DNA of 61,385 nt from an uncultured Bacteroidia bacterium (GTDB taxonomy: Bacteria; Bacteroidota; Bacteroidia; Bacteroidales; F082): the NCBI GenBank assembly GCA_902785755.1, contig CACZZO010000024.1:1-61385 (forward strand). Reading direction: 5' to 3'. A program made the translations under genes and the position numbers. Positions 16,192-24,064 of the stretch are shown in pieces. The notes under the pieces are model-generated. The model was not told the origin of the DNA and did not search any database. It worked only from the letters and a program-made list of their open reading frames with translations. Every line of letters starts with the position of its first letter. The stretch's first letter is position 1.

Positions 16192-17085
16192 CTATTTCCC
16201 CAAATATTCGCTGGGCGTGAGGCCAGTCATCTTTTTGAAGAGGCGGGTGAAATGATGGGGAAAATCGAAACCGAGGAGGCGCGAAGTCTCGCTGATGTTG
16301 TGTCCGTTCATCAGTAGGCTCTTGGCCTGGTTGATGATGTAGTTGTGGATGTAGCCGATGGCTGTTCCGCCAGTGGCCTTGTGGACGATGTCGCCGAAAT
16401 ATCGCGGCGAATAAGCCAGTTCTGAGGCGCAATAGGCGACGGTGGGCAGGCCTTGTGACAGCTGCCGATTCTCGCGGAAATACTGATGCAGCAGGTCGTG
16501 AAAGCGCTTCAAGAGGTCGCTGCCGCCATTATCTTCTTCAGAAAGTTGCCGCTGGTAGATGCGGTTACAGTATTCCAGTATCAGGTGCAGATAGCCCAAC
16601 AAGATGCTTCTGAGCGATGGTGAGTCGTCGTGAGTTATCAACTCTTGCCGCATTTGGGAAAGCAATTGTGTAATGCTGAGCCATTCGTCAGGTTCCATCC
16701 GCAAAGAGCCAGTGAAGAAATAAGAGAAATACTGATAGCGTTCTATCTGGTGCTCCAGTTCGGAGCCGTGCAGCAGTTCGGGCGACCACAAAAGCACCCA
16801 TCCACTCAACGAGATGCGCTCGCCGTTGTCCTCCAAGCCGCCTATCTGTCCTGGCTCGACGGCAATAATTGAGGCATCGCTCACCTGCAAGGTTTTCATA
16901 CCATACGAGAGATCTTTGGGAAACTGGCGCTGGATAAAGAGTCCATAGACACCGTAGTTGTTCAGGCTATGACGGAAAGGCGGAAGTTCATCGTAATGAA
17001 TAATGCTGACCAATGGATGCAGCTCAGGAGCATCCACAAATCGGGCATAATCGTTGGGGCTATCTATTTTCAAGATTTTCTTCAT
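16192..17085 (-). CDS. AraC-family transcriptional regulator
   Basis: A 297-residue AraC/XylS regulator. The C-terminal about 100 residues hold both helix-turn-helix units: VAYCASELAYSPRYFGDIVH, then ISETSRLLGFDFPHHFTRLF with the closing KKMTGLTPSEYLGK. The N-terminal about 180 residues form a cupin-like ligand domain. The ATG at 17085 follows a -7 element (TACCTTTGC, minus strand, about 17091-17100). It is divergent from the lipoprotein/hydrolase/FMN-reductase genes at 17252-19480, with a 166-base shared control region, so it probably regulates them. The ligand is unknown. Confidence 0.88.
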   Translation of the reverse strand: MKKILKIDSPNDYARFVDAPELHPLVSIIHYDELPPFRHSLNNYGVYGLFIQRQFPKDLSYGMKTLQVSDASIIAVEPGQIGGLEDNGERISLSGWVLLWSPELLHGSELEHQIERYQYFSYFFTGSLRMEPDEWLSITQLLSQMRQELITHDDSPSLRSILLGYLHLILEYCNRIYQRQLSEEDNGGSDLLKRFHDLLHQYFRENRQLSQGLPTVAYCASELAYSPRYFGDIVHKATGGTAIGYIHNYIINQAKSLLMNGHNISETSRLLGFDFPHHFTRLFKKMTGLTPSEYLGK

Positions 17086-17251
17086 CGTTGGGCAAAGGTA
17101 CGATTATTCCGATGAAATAAGATAAAAATGGTACTATATTTTATACTTTTTGCTCATTTTCTGCGAAATTGGTATTAATTCAGCCAATTTGTGTAATACC
17201 TCTATTAAACAACAAGCGTACTTTTGCCAACGAAATTAGAATTATACCTAA
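17086..17251. promoter_or_regulatory. divergent promoter region of the AraC regulator and the 17252 operon
   Basis: Opposed -7 elements mark both ends: TACCTTTGC on the minus strand near 17091-17100, and TACTTTTGC on the plus strand near 17219-17227. The about 120 A/T-rich bases between them are where an AraC-type operator would be expected. I could not pick out a clear repeat pair. Confidence 0.6.
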
Positions 17252-17830
17252 ATGAAACAGATTCTTTGGTTATTGGCTGCAATACTGATAACAGGTTGCA
17301 CAAAAAACAGCGAGACTTTTGCACAGACTATGGAACAGAAAATGTATATAACCATCGGCGAGGAGACGCATAGCGTCACAATGGAAGACAATGTCGGCAC
17401 ACGAGCCTTGATTGCCGCTCTGCAAACCGAAAATATCGTTTACATTGCACACGACTACGGCAACTTCGAGAAAGTGGGCTATATTGGGCAGTCGTTCCCG
17501 ACCGACAACCACCAAATCACCACTTCGGCGGGCGACCTTGTCCTCTATGGCGGCGACAACATCTGCATTTTCTATGGAAGCAACTCGTGGTCGTACACCC
17601 GCATCGGCAAACTCGACGGTCTTTCTGCTGACGAGGTGCGTAGGTTCGTCAAAGCCGGCGAAGGAGAGGTGAACATCACGCTTTCCTTGCAACCAATCTA
17701 TACTGGAATCCAGGAACTTTCGCCCAACGAAAACGACGAAGGAACAGCCTACACGATTACCGGGCAAATTGCGCCCAAAGGATACAAAGGCTTTGTGATT
17801 AAAAACGGGAAAAAAAGGATAATCCATTGA
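17252..17830 (+). CDS. cyclophilin-like fold lipoprotein
   Basis: A 192-residue protein with a short lipoprotein signal (ILITGC, Cys at residue 16). The mature part matches the bacterial cyclophilin-like fold family: MYITIGEETHSVTMEDN, then VYIAHDYGNFEKVGYIGQSF and GDLVLYGGDNICIFYGSNSW. This fold resembles peptidyl-prolyl isomerases, but these members lack a proven isomerase activity. Family proteins often sit with flavodoxins and AraC regulators, as here. The about 40 residues after the domain (IYTGIQELSPNENDEGTAYT onward) look like a T9SS-style tail (TGQIAPKGYKGFVIKNGKK). The alpha/beta hydrolase gene starts 4 bases later. Confidence 0.78.
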   Translation: MKQILWLLAAILITGCTKNSETFAQTMEQKMYITIGEETHSVTMEDNVGTRALIAALQTENIVYIAHDYGNFEKVGYIGQSFPTDNHQITTSAGDLVLYGGDNICIFYGSNSWSYTRIGKLDGLSADEVRRFVKAGEGEVNITLSLQPIYTGIQELSPNENDEGTAYTITGQIAPKGYKGFVIKNGKKRIIH

Positions 17831-17834
17831 TATT

Positions 17835-18935
17835 ATGAAAAAGATTCTCATCTTTGCAGCAGTGGTAGCACTTATGACCGCCTGCAACAACCAACCTCAA
17901 ACAGCAAAAACAAAAGAAGAAATGAAACAAGAATTGAACCTCACGCAGGAATGGGACAAGGTGTTCCCGCTGAGCGAAAAAGTGAACCACCGCAAGGTGA
18001 CGTTTGAAACGCAGTACGGCCTGACGTTGGCTGCTGACCTTTATACGCCGAAAGATGCCAACGGCAAGATGGCAGCCATCGCTGTGAGCGGACCTTTTGG
18101 TGCTGTCAAGGAGCAGTCGAGTGGCCTGTACGCTATGAAGATGGCCGAGCGCGGCTTTGTGGCCTTGGCTTTCGACCCGTCCTATACCGGTGAAAGCAGT
18201 GGAGACCCCCGCCGCACGGCCTCGCCCGACATCAACACGGAGGACTTTATGGCCGCCGTCGATTACCTCTCGAAGTTGGACAATGTGGATGCTGAAAGGA
18301 TTGGCATTATCGGCATCTGCGGCTGGGGTGGCATCGCCCTGAACGCTGCCGCCGCCGACACGCGCATCAAAGCCACCGTGGCCTCGACGATGTACGATAT
18401 GACCCGCATCAGCGGCAACGGCTATTATGAGTCCAACGACAACGAGGCCGACCGCCACACTGCCCGTGAAACCCTCGCCAAACAGCGACTTTCTGACCCG
18501 ATGGCAATGGCAGGCGGTGTCATCGACCCGCTGCCCGATGAGGTTCCGCAGTTCGTGAAAGACTATCACGCTTATTATAAAACCCCTCGAGGCTACCACA
18601 AGCGCAGCGGCAACAGCAACGACGGCTGGCGCGTCATCGGCACACAGGCCTACGCCAACAGCCGTTTCCTTTACTACATCAACGAAATCCGCTCCGCCGT
18701 CCTCGTGATGCACGGCGCGGAAGCCCATTCGCGCTATTTCGGCGAGGCGGCCTACAAATATATGGTGGAAGGCCAAGCCGAAGGCTACAATTTCATCGGA
18801 AAACCCAATCCCAACCCCGAAAACAAGCAACTGCTCATCATCCCCGGCGCCACCCACTGCGACCTTTACGACGGCGGCGAGGGCAACTACATCCCGTGGG
18901 ACACGCTGGCGGAATTTTTCAGCAAAAATCTATAA
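17835..18935 (+). CDS. alpha/beta hydrolase lipoprotein (dienelactone hydrolase-like)
   Basis: A 366-residue protein with a lipoprotein signal (LMTACN, Cys at residue 16). The alpha/beta hydrolase core is clear: IAVSGPFGAVKEQSSGLYAM, GFVALAFDPSYTGESSG, the nucleophile elbow IGICGWGGIALNAAA, and the acid and histidine in VLVMHGAEAHSRYF and IPGATHCDLYD. The elbow has Cys in place of Ser (GxCxG), as in dienelactone hydrolases and related proteins. It follows the cyclophilin-like gene by 4 bases and precedes the FMN reductase by 8, so the three form an operon probably controlled by the divergent AraC protein. The substrate is unknown. Confidence 0.85.
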   Translation: MKKILIFAAVVALMTACNNQPQTAKTKEEMKQELNLTQEWDKVFPLSEKVNHRKVTFETQYGLTLAADLYTPKDANGKMAAIAVSGPFGAVKEQSSGLYAMKMAERGFVALAFDPSYTGESSGDPRRTASPDINTEDFMAAVDYLSKLDNVDAERIGIIGICGWGGIALNAAAADTRIKATVASTMYDMTRISGNGYYESNDNEADRHTARETLAKQRLSDPMAMAGGVIDPLPDEVPQFVKDYHAYYKTPRGYHKRSGNSNDGWRVIGTQAYANSRFLYYINEIRSAVLVMHGAEAHSRYFGEAAYKYMVEGQAEGYNFIGKPNPNPENKQLLIIPGATHCDLYDGGEGNYIPWDTLAEFFSKNL

Positions 18936-18943
18936 ATCAAAAT

Positions 18944-19480
18944 ATGAAAAAAGTAATCGTAATCTCAACCAGTCTCCGCCCCAGCTCGAACAGCCACGCA
19001 TTGGCGGAGCAGTTTGCCAAGGGCGCAGAAGCCGCTGGGCATCAAGTGGAACTCGTCTCGTTGAGAGGCAAGGAAATCAAGTTTTGCATCGGCTGCCTGT
19101 CGTGCCAAAAGACGGGTGCCTGCGTCATCAAGGACGATGTGCCGGCCATTATGGAGAGCGTCTTGAACGCCGATGTGGTCTGCTGGGCCACGCCCATCTA
19201 CTACTATGAGATGAGCGGCCAGATGAAGACCCTCATCGACCGTATGAACGCGATGTATCCCAAGGACTACCGTTTCCGCGAGGTCTATCTGCTGACCACG
19301 GCTGCCGAAGACGGCGATTTTGTTTACAGACGCGCCGAAGGCGGCCTCACCGGCTGGATTGACTGCTACGGCAAGTCCGCGCTCAAAGGCCATATCTTCT
19401 GCGGCGGCGTGGGCGGCCCGAAAGAGATTGAAGGCAACGCCAAGCTACAAGAGGCGTTTGAGATGGGAAAAGGCGTTTGA
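18944..19480 (+). CDS. NAD(P)H-dependent flavodoxin-fold oxidoreductase
   Basis: A 178-residue flavodoxin-fold reductase. VIVISTSLRPSSNSHALAEQ is the FMN loop, FCIGCLSCQKTGACVIKDD holds a CxxC..C cluster, and CWATPIYYYEMSGQMKTLID is the flavin-ring region. The ATG at 18944 follows the hydrolase stop by 8 bases; upstream in-frame codons overlap the hydrolase gene. It is the third gene of the AraC-linked operon. Its stop lies directly against the remnant of a MATE transporter gene. A 22-codon fragment very like residues 24-38 of this gene occurs as debris at 34607-34672. Confidence 0.85.
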   Translation: MKKVIVISTSLRPSSNSHALAEQFAKGAEAAGHQVELVSLRGKEIKFCIGCLSCQKTGACVIKDDVPAIMESVLNADVVCWATPIYYYEMSGQMKTLIDRMNAMYPKDYRFREVYLLTTAAEDGDFVYRRAEGGLTGWIDCYGKSALKGHIFCGGVGGPKEIEGNAKLQEAFEMGKGV

Positions 19481-19629
19481 GTATCGAGCTGATTCCCATA
19501 TTTTTGCTCATCCCCGTCATTGGTCAGAAAGGCATCTGGCTCAGCATGCCCATCGCCGAGGTAATGACGTTATTGGTTAGCATTCCGCTGGTGCTGGTTT
19601 CGCTGAAACGCTTGACGCGAACGAAATAA
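19477..19629 (+). pseudogene. C-terminal remnant of a MATE-type efflux transporter
   Basis: Directly after the flavodoxin gene an in-frame stretch of 50 codons reads SIELIPIFLLIPVIGQKGIW then LSMPIAEVMTLLVSIPLVL and SLKRLTRTK before TAA. That is the last transmembrane helices and basic tail of a MATE/NorM multidrug exporter. The other roughly 400 residues are absent, so it is a deletion remnant. Its first codons overlap the end of the flavodoxin gene. Confidence 0.6.
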
Positions 19630-19669
19630 AAGCTGTATCTTTGCAGTAGATTAACAAAACAGTTATACT

Positions 19670-20218
19670 ATGAACAAGCAAATCATCATATATGGCAGCC
19701 AGTATGGCTCGACCAAACGGTATGCCGAACGACTTTCGGAGATCATGGGGCTTGATGCCATCAATTACAAGAAAGTGAAGGACATTGGCGATTACAAAAG
19801 GATTGTTTATCTCGGGGGACTTTTTGCGGGAGGTGTCATGGGGTTGAAGAAAACGGTCAGCAAGATGACTTCTCGGCAGGAGCTTATTTTGGCCACGGTG
19901 GGAATGACTGATCCCAATGAAACGACCTATTTCGAAGGCATCAGGAAAGCGCTCAAGGCTCAGTTTCCAGCGTCTTTGTATGACGAAAAAAAGATCTTTC
20001 ATTTAAGAGGAGCCATCGACTACAGCCAACTCGGCTTCAAACATCGCATCATGATGAAGATGTTCCACTCCATGATGCTAAAGAAACCCGAATCGGAGCT
20101 CACCGCTGACGCGAAGGCTATGTTGGAAACCTACGGCAAGCAGGTTGACTTCGTGGATTATGATGGACTCAAACCAATTATTGAGATTATTGAGAAAACG
20201 GAATCATTGAGCGATTAA
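19670..20218 (+). CDS. flavodoxin (HemG-like flavodoxin domain protein)
   Basis: A 182-residue flavodoxin. IIIYGSQYGSTKRYAERLSE is the FMN phosphate-binding loop, followed by IVYLGGLFAGGVMGLKKTVS and ELILATVGMTDPNE. The C-terminal half (MMKMFHSMMLKK and around) resembles the flavodoxin/protoporphyrinogen-oxidase HemG group, but HemG activity is not implied. A -7 element (TATCTTTGC, 19632-19640) lies about 30 bases before the ATG. A 90-codon frame follows one base after its stop. Confidence 0.82.
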   Translation: MNKQIIIYGSQYGSTKRYAERLSEIMGLDAINYKKVKDIGDYKRIVYLGGLFAGGVMGLKKTVSKMTSRQELILATVGMTDPNETTYFEGIRKALKAQFPASLYDEKKIFHLRGAIDYSQLGFKHRIMMKMFHSMMLKKPESELTADAKAMLETYGKQVDFVDYDGLKPIIEIIEKTESLSD

Positions 20219-20219
20219 C

Positions 20220-20492
20220 ATGATGACCCTCGGCACCGCCAATATGTGCTCGCATTTGCAAAAGAAGCTGTTCGATGAGGATGGCGAATATCATCATCTA
20301 TGGATAGCCATGCAAGATGACGAGGAACTGACTGCTGTGGTTCGCTCACGACAGCTCCACATCTATCGTAATGGCAAGAAAGTGTTGGTGCTGGCTGGGA
20401 AGTCCGCTCCGAAGATTATTAGAGAAGATCCTATTTGTGAATTGTTCGTGAAACTCACAAAAGAATATGTCAGCCCTGATACGAAAACTTGA
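20220..20492 (+). CDS. hypothetical protein, 90 residues
   Basis: A 90-residue frame beginning one base after the flavodoxin stop, with two adjacent ATG codons. It contains charged and hydrophobic alternation (HHLWIAMQDDEELTAVVRSR, then QLHIYRNGKKVLVLAGK) that looks like a beta-sheet domain, so it is probably coding. I recognise no family. Tight spacing suggests translation with the flavodoxin. It ends facing the last gene of the defence operon with a 44-base gap and no clear terminator. Confidence 0.5.
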   Translation: MMTLGTANMCSHLQKKLFDEDGEYHHLWIAMQDDEELTAVVRSRQLHIYRNGKKVLVLAGKSAPKIIREDPICELFVKLTKEYVSPDTKT

Positions 20493-20536
20493 AACTGCGC
20501 ATTGGGGTGGGTTGGGGGCGTCATTTGGGGTGTTTA

Positions 20537-20914
20537 TCAGCAAACCTTTTGCAAATCGTCAGCAGCAAGGCTCTCATTCGGATTCTCACTATCAAAAACA
20601 TCCCAAGCCAAAGTCCACACCAAACGACTGATGTTGGTTTGTCGGTCAGTGAGTTCTTCTACGCTCCAATTACCGTATTCCGAGAGTGCGTTCTGAATTT
20701 GTGAATCATTATAACGTTCCATCCATGTTTGGATTTCCTGACTACTGCACACTGCTTCCACTGCAATGTCGTTGTAGCCCGAGGTGCAGATGCTTTTGAT
20801 TTGTTCACCTGTTAGCGGGATTTCGATTTTTCCGCTGCCAGTTTGGCCAATGTAAACATAGTCTTCATGGATACTGGTATCGCCACATTTTTGGCATTTT
20901 TCGTAAAGTGTCAT
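20537..20914 (-). CDS. hypothetical protein, last gene of the defence operon
   Basis: A 125-residue acidic protein with an N-terminal CxxC (YEKCQKCGDTSIHEDYVYIG). The second half is helical and rich in Trp and Asp (GNWSVEELTDRQTNISRLVW). I recognise no family. It is 36 bases downstream of the previous gene of the island, same strand, with no separate -7 element visible, so it may be the distal gene of the operon. It could also be unrelated and older than the island, since its spacing is looser than most. Confidence 0.55.
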   Translation of the reverse strand: MTLYEKCQKCGDTSIHEDYVYIGQTGSGKIEIPLTGEQIKSICTSGYNDIAVEAVCSSQEIQTWMERYNDSQIQNALSEYGNWSVEELTDRQTNISRLVWTLAWDVFDSENPNESLAADDLQKVC

Positions 20915-20950
20915 AATTGTATATATTTCGTTTATAGGATATTTTGTTTT

Positions 20951-21586
20951 TCAAAGCCCAATTTTCTCAATCTTTAAACCTAAATGTAAGGTGTCATTAA
21001 TGATTTGAAGTTGTCTCATTTTAGCCATGGTATTTGTATTGACATTTATGTATGAACCGTTTGACAATTGTTTAACCTTCAGACCTCTATACTGCATTTC
21101 AGCAGCCACATCAGCATTTTCTATGACCAATGTTCCTCGAAAAGCCTCTTCATTGATAGACATAACCTTTTCTGCTCCAATTCGTTCAATCACTTCCATA
21201 AAAGTTTGAACCACATTGTTATAGCAAATGCTAAAGCCATCGCTAAATGTCACTTTTATTATATACCTTTTCTTGGAACGATTAATAGCGGCTTCGCTTG
21301 GTCTTGGTTTTTCTGGAGCCTGCTTTCGCGGTTTCACTATTGGTTTTTCACCACATTTAATCGTCAGACCTTCCTGCTTGGAATAAAAGATTTCTATTCG
21401 AAAATCGCCTACCATATCTTTAACCACAGGTTCCAAATGCTTTTCCAACAATGGGATGATGTTTTCTTGAAGATACGATGCTTCAAGTTGGGCTATTTGC
21501 TCCATTTGTTCCTTGCTGATAGGCAAGTCTAGCGCCTTCAGCATTTCGACGGCTTCGTAGGCTTTTTGTAGTTTGTCTTTATCCAT
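20951..21586 (-). CDS. defence-operon protein with the N-terminal domain of the 21599 protein
   Basis: A 211-residue protein of two parts. Residues 1-80 are clearly paralogous to the start of the next gene upstream: YEAVEMLKALDLPISKEQ against QEAIEMLQKLDLPIGEEQ, then a predicted helix and a FYSKQEGL/KYSEKDGL strand. After a Lys/Pro-rich linker, residues 105-211 form a separate domain (YIIKVTFSDGFSICYNNVVQ, then TFMEVIERIGAEKVMS, ending RQLQIINDTLHLGLKIEKIG). A similar C-terminal domain occurs, from memory, in other restriction-linked proteins; I cannot name it. It starts 12 bases after the 21599 gene. Function is unknown. Confidence 0.7.
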   Translation of the reverse strand: MDKDKLQKAYEAVEMLKALDLPISKEQMEQIAQLEASYLQENIIPLLEKHLEPVVKDMVGDFRIEIFYSKQEGLTIKCGEKPIVKPRKQAPEKPRPSEAAINRSKKRYIIKVTFSDGFSICYNNVVQTFMEVIERIGAEKVMSINEEAFRGTLVIENADVAAEMQYRGLKVKQLSNGSYINVNTNTMAKMRQLQIINDTLHLGLKIEKIGL

Positions 21587-21598
21587 GACTATAGTATT

Positions 21599-22453
21599 TT
21601 ATTCTTGTTTGTTCCTTGGCACCCATTTCTGGGCTGCATTTGCTGGGTCGTTTATAATAGCCAGACAATCTTCATAGGACAATGTAGAAGGTGTTTGACT
21701 CCTTGGAATCTTATAGTTAGCTTTCTTGTATTTGATGTAAGGGCCAAATCTTCCGTTGATAACCCGAATGTTGGGGTCTTGCTCAAACTCCAAAATGACA
21801 GCACCGATGCCCAATTCCCGTTTCGTTAGAATAATCTCTACAGCTCGGTCGTATTCTATTGTATTTGGGTCATCCTCACGACTCAAATTGTAATACTTTT
21901 CATTATGTTTGACGTATGGACCATAAGGGCCAATGCCGACCAAAACATCAATACCTTCAAAAAAGCCCAAAGAGCGAGGGAACTTAAATAGCGTTAGCAC
22001 ATCGCTCAAAGTCACATCGTCAAGGCTGGTTCCTCGTTTCAATCGGACATATTTGGGCTTTTTATCGTGGGTTGAGTCGCCAAGTTGAGCCAACAAACCA
22101 TAGGAAGTCACTTTCACATACACCTTTTCACCGCTCTCAGGGTCAACACCCAAATAGCGGCCTTCATCCGTGTCATTACCAGGGATGGCTTCTTCGGCCG
22201 CCTCTTTTTGAGCTTCAACACCTTCCAACAGCAGCCCGTCCTTTTCAGAATACTTGAGTGTCACTTGAAATGAGGTTTTCAAATCGTCAAACATCGGGCG
22301 AATAGTTTTGATAACCGCTGGCAGTACCTCTTTTTCAAGATAGGCTTTCTCAAGCTCCTTCAAAGTACGCCGTTGCTCTTCACCAATAGGCAAATCCAAC
22401 TTTTGGAGCATTTCAATGGCCTCTTGTGCTTTCTTTAATTCCTCTGTTTTCAT
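21599..22453 (-). CDS. protein with topoisomerase I C-terminal repeats
   Basis: A 284-residue protein. Residues 1-85 are the domain shared with the next gene. Residues about 97-275 hold three repeats of the type found at the C-terminus of bacterial topoisomerase I: GRYLGVDPESGEKVYVKVTS, IDVLVGIGPYGPYVKHNEKY and IRVINGRFGPYIKYKKANYK, each followed by a LS/LT..D/E.. helix. There is no catalytic tyrosine or Toprim domain, so it is not a topoisomerase; the repeats probably bind single-stranded DNA. It begins 4 bases after the HerA-like gene, so the two are coupled. A DNA-recognition role in the defence complex is inference. Confidence 0.78.
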   Translation of the reverse strand: MKTEELKKAQEAIEMLQKLDLPIGEEQRRTLKELEKAYLEKEVLPAVIKTIRPMFDDLKTSFQVTLKYSEKDGLLLEGVEAQKEAAEEAIPGNDTDEGRYLGVDPESGEKVYVKVTSYGLLAQLGDSTHDKKPKYVRLKRGTSLDDVTLSDVLTLFKFPRSLGFFEGIDVLVGIGPYGPYVKHNEKYYNLSREDDPNTIEYDRAVEIILTKRELGIGAVILEFEQDPNIRVINGRFGPYIKYKKANYKIPRSQTPSTLSYEDCLAIINDPANAAQKWVPRNKQE

Positions 22454-22457
22454 GACG

Positions 22458-24059
22458 TCAAATCAAATGCGTTACCTTGATTTTCTTCCAACTGGCACCC
22501 AAGCCTAATTCAGCCAAACTATTGTCACGGGTAATCAGCTCGCCCTTTTGCAGATTAGTGATGGCTTGCTTTAGGTCTTGCAATTGACTGCCACTAACGC
22601 CGAACAAGTCGCGCAACACACCGTCACTTTGTTGCTGCTGTCGCATGATGAGTGGATACTGGGCATTTGCATAGAAGTCAATACTACGAACCTTGAAGTC
22701 CGCCATATTCTGTGTGGCCAAAATAATGCTCATTCCTTTGTTGCGACCCACTGCAATCAGGTTTTGTAGAGGCTTGTTCTCGAAACTGAGCATGTAATGG
22801 GCTTCATCAATGATGGTGAAATGGCGTATCTCCACACGCTCGTCATTCATCGCCTGGACCGGCAATTGCTCGTAAATATTATTCAGTTTTGAGATCACAA
22901 AATAAACAATGGCCTTGGCAATGATTCCATCCTTTTCAAACCTTCCAAGATTGATGATGTTGCAAGTATGCAGCAAATCAATCTTATCTTCATCGGCAAA
23001 TATGTTGTTGTTGACCAACTGATTCAACACCGACTTCACGCTGTCCATGTCACCTTGCTTCTTTTCAGGCAATAGATGATTGTAGTGGTCGAAAATCATC
23101 TTGAAAGTAATGGGCTTCATGTGGGTGGCTTTATAAGCGTTCACAATGGCAGTGCTCAATCGGTTATCCATATTGGCACTTACCTTCGCTCCCGAGGCGA
23201 TTGACAATAGTGCCGTTGCCATGGTGGTAGAATACAGATTCAGCTCATTTACAGGTCGGTCGCTGAAATCCTTGAAAGGTGTAAAGGGCAAAGGTCTTTC
23301 CATCGGGTTAAGGATGGCCGAGCTGTCGGTATCGAACAGCGAAAGCCAAAGTGCGTTGTTTGGATCAGAAAACTCGCCTTTGTAGTCAAACAAAAGGAAG
23401 TTGACGGGATAATGTGTGTCAGAAGATGCCGTACGCATTTCATGCAACAACACGGCCAGTAGGTTGCTCTTGCCGCTACCCGTTGTACCAGCCACAAGAA
23501 TTTGGGTGTTGGCGATGGCACGGCTGTTGATGTCGAGATTGGCAGGCATCCCGTCGCCATAATTACCTACACACAAGTTCAACACTGGAATGTCATTCAC
23601 GCCACCACCACCTTTCAACGGACTGAAGCGCAGCCAATCATCAATTCCACCTTCTTTCATCAACAAGTCACGCCCTCGAAGTATCTCATGAGCTATTACT
23701 CGGCTTACTACTGCTGGTGTTTTCCAATCAGCATCCACATCATGATAACGCATTTTCATCAAAGCTTCAACCAATTGACCAATGTTTTGTTTTGTGAAAA
23801 ACGTGCTCGAATATGGGCTACTGGTCAGCTGCACTGAGATATTTGATACCTCTTCGGATGTTCTTGGAGTTTTGTCGGCAAGTCCAGCAAGCAAGCACAT
23901 CCTCATCACAACGCTCTGTGAAATCACCACAGGACGATCGCCAGGATATTCTCTCAAATTAATACGTTGCTCAAGTGCCTGCTTGACATCGGCTGTCATT
24001 TCATTCATTCCTTCGAATGACTTGATTGTATTATTGATAACCAAATTATCTACTTTCAT
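22458..24059 (-). CDS. HerA/FtsK-type DNA-translocating ATPase
   Basis: A 533-residue HerA-like ATPase. Walker A is GTTGSGKS at residues 191-198, just after ILVA. Walker B is FTIIDEAHYML near residue 420. The sensor region IILATQNMADFKV and a later Arg-rich stretch follow, typical of hexameric HerA/VirB4-type motors. The first 180 residues are a helical N-terminal region plus a beta-barrel-like segment (VLNLCVGNYGDGMPANLDIN). It lies 5 bases after the DndD/SMC-like gene. Pairing of a HerA motor with an SMC/DndD ATPase recalls DndFGH-type and other defence systems, but no sulfur-modification genes are present. Confidence 0.82.
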   Translation of the reverse strand: MKVDNLVINNTIKSFEGMNEMTADVKQALEQRINLREYPGDRPVVISQSVVMRMCLLAGLADKTPRTSEEVSNISVQLTSSPYSSTFFTKQNIGQLVEALMKMRYHDVDADWKTPAVVSRVIAHEILRGRDLLMKEGGIDDWLRFSPLKGGGGVNDIPVLNLCVGNYGDGMPANLDINSRAIANTQILVAGTTGSGKSNLLAVLLHEMRTASSDTHYPVNFLLFDYKGEFSDPNNALWLSLFDTDSSAILNPMERPLPFTPFKDFSDRPVNELNLYSTTMATALLSIASGAKVSANMDNRLSTAIVNAYKATHMKPITFKMIFDHYNHLLPEKKQGDMDSVKSVLNQLVNNNIFADEDKIDLLHTCNIINLGRFEKDGIIAKAIVYFVISKLNNIYEQLPVQAMNDERVEIRHFTIIDEAHYMLSFENKPLQNLIAVGRNKGMSIILATQNMADFKVRSIDFYANAQYPLIMRQQQQSDGVLRDLFGVSGSQLQDLKQAITNLQKGELITRDNSLAELGLGASWKKIKVTHLI

Positions 24060-24064
24060 GGCTT

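Noticed and set aside
21599..22453. A truncated topoisomerase I
   Set aside because: Only the C-terminal repeats are present, joined to a conserved N-terminal domain shared with a neighbour. This is a distinct protein, not a broken topoisomerase.
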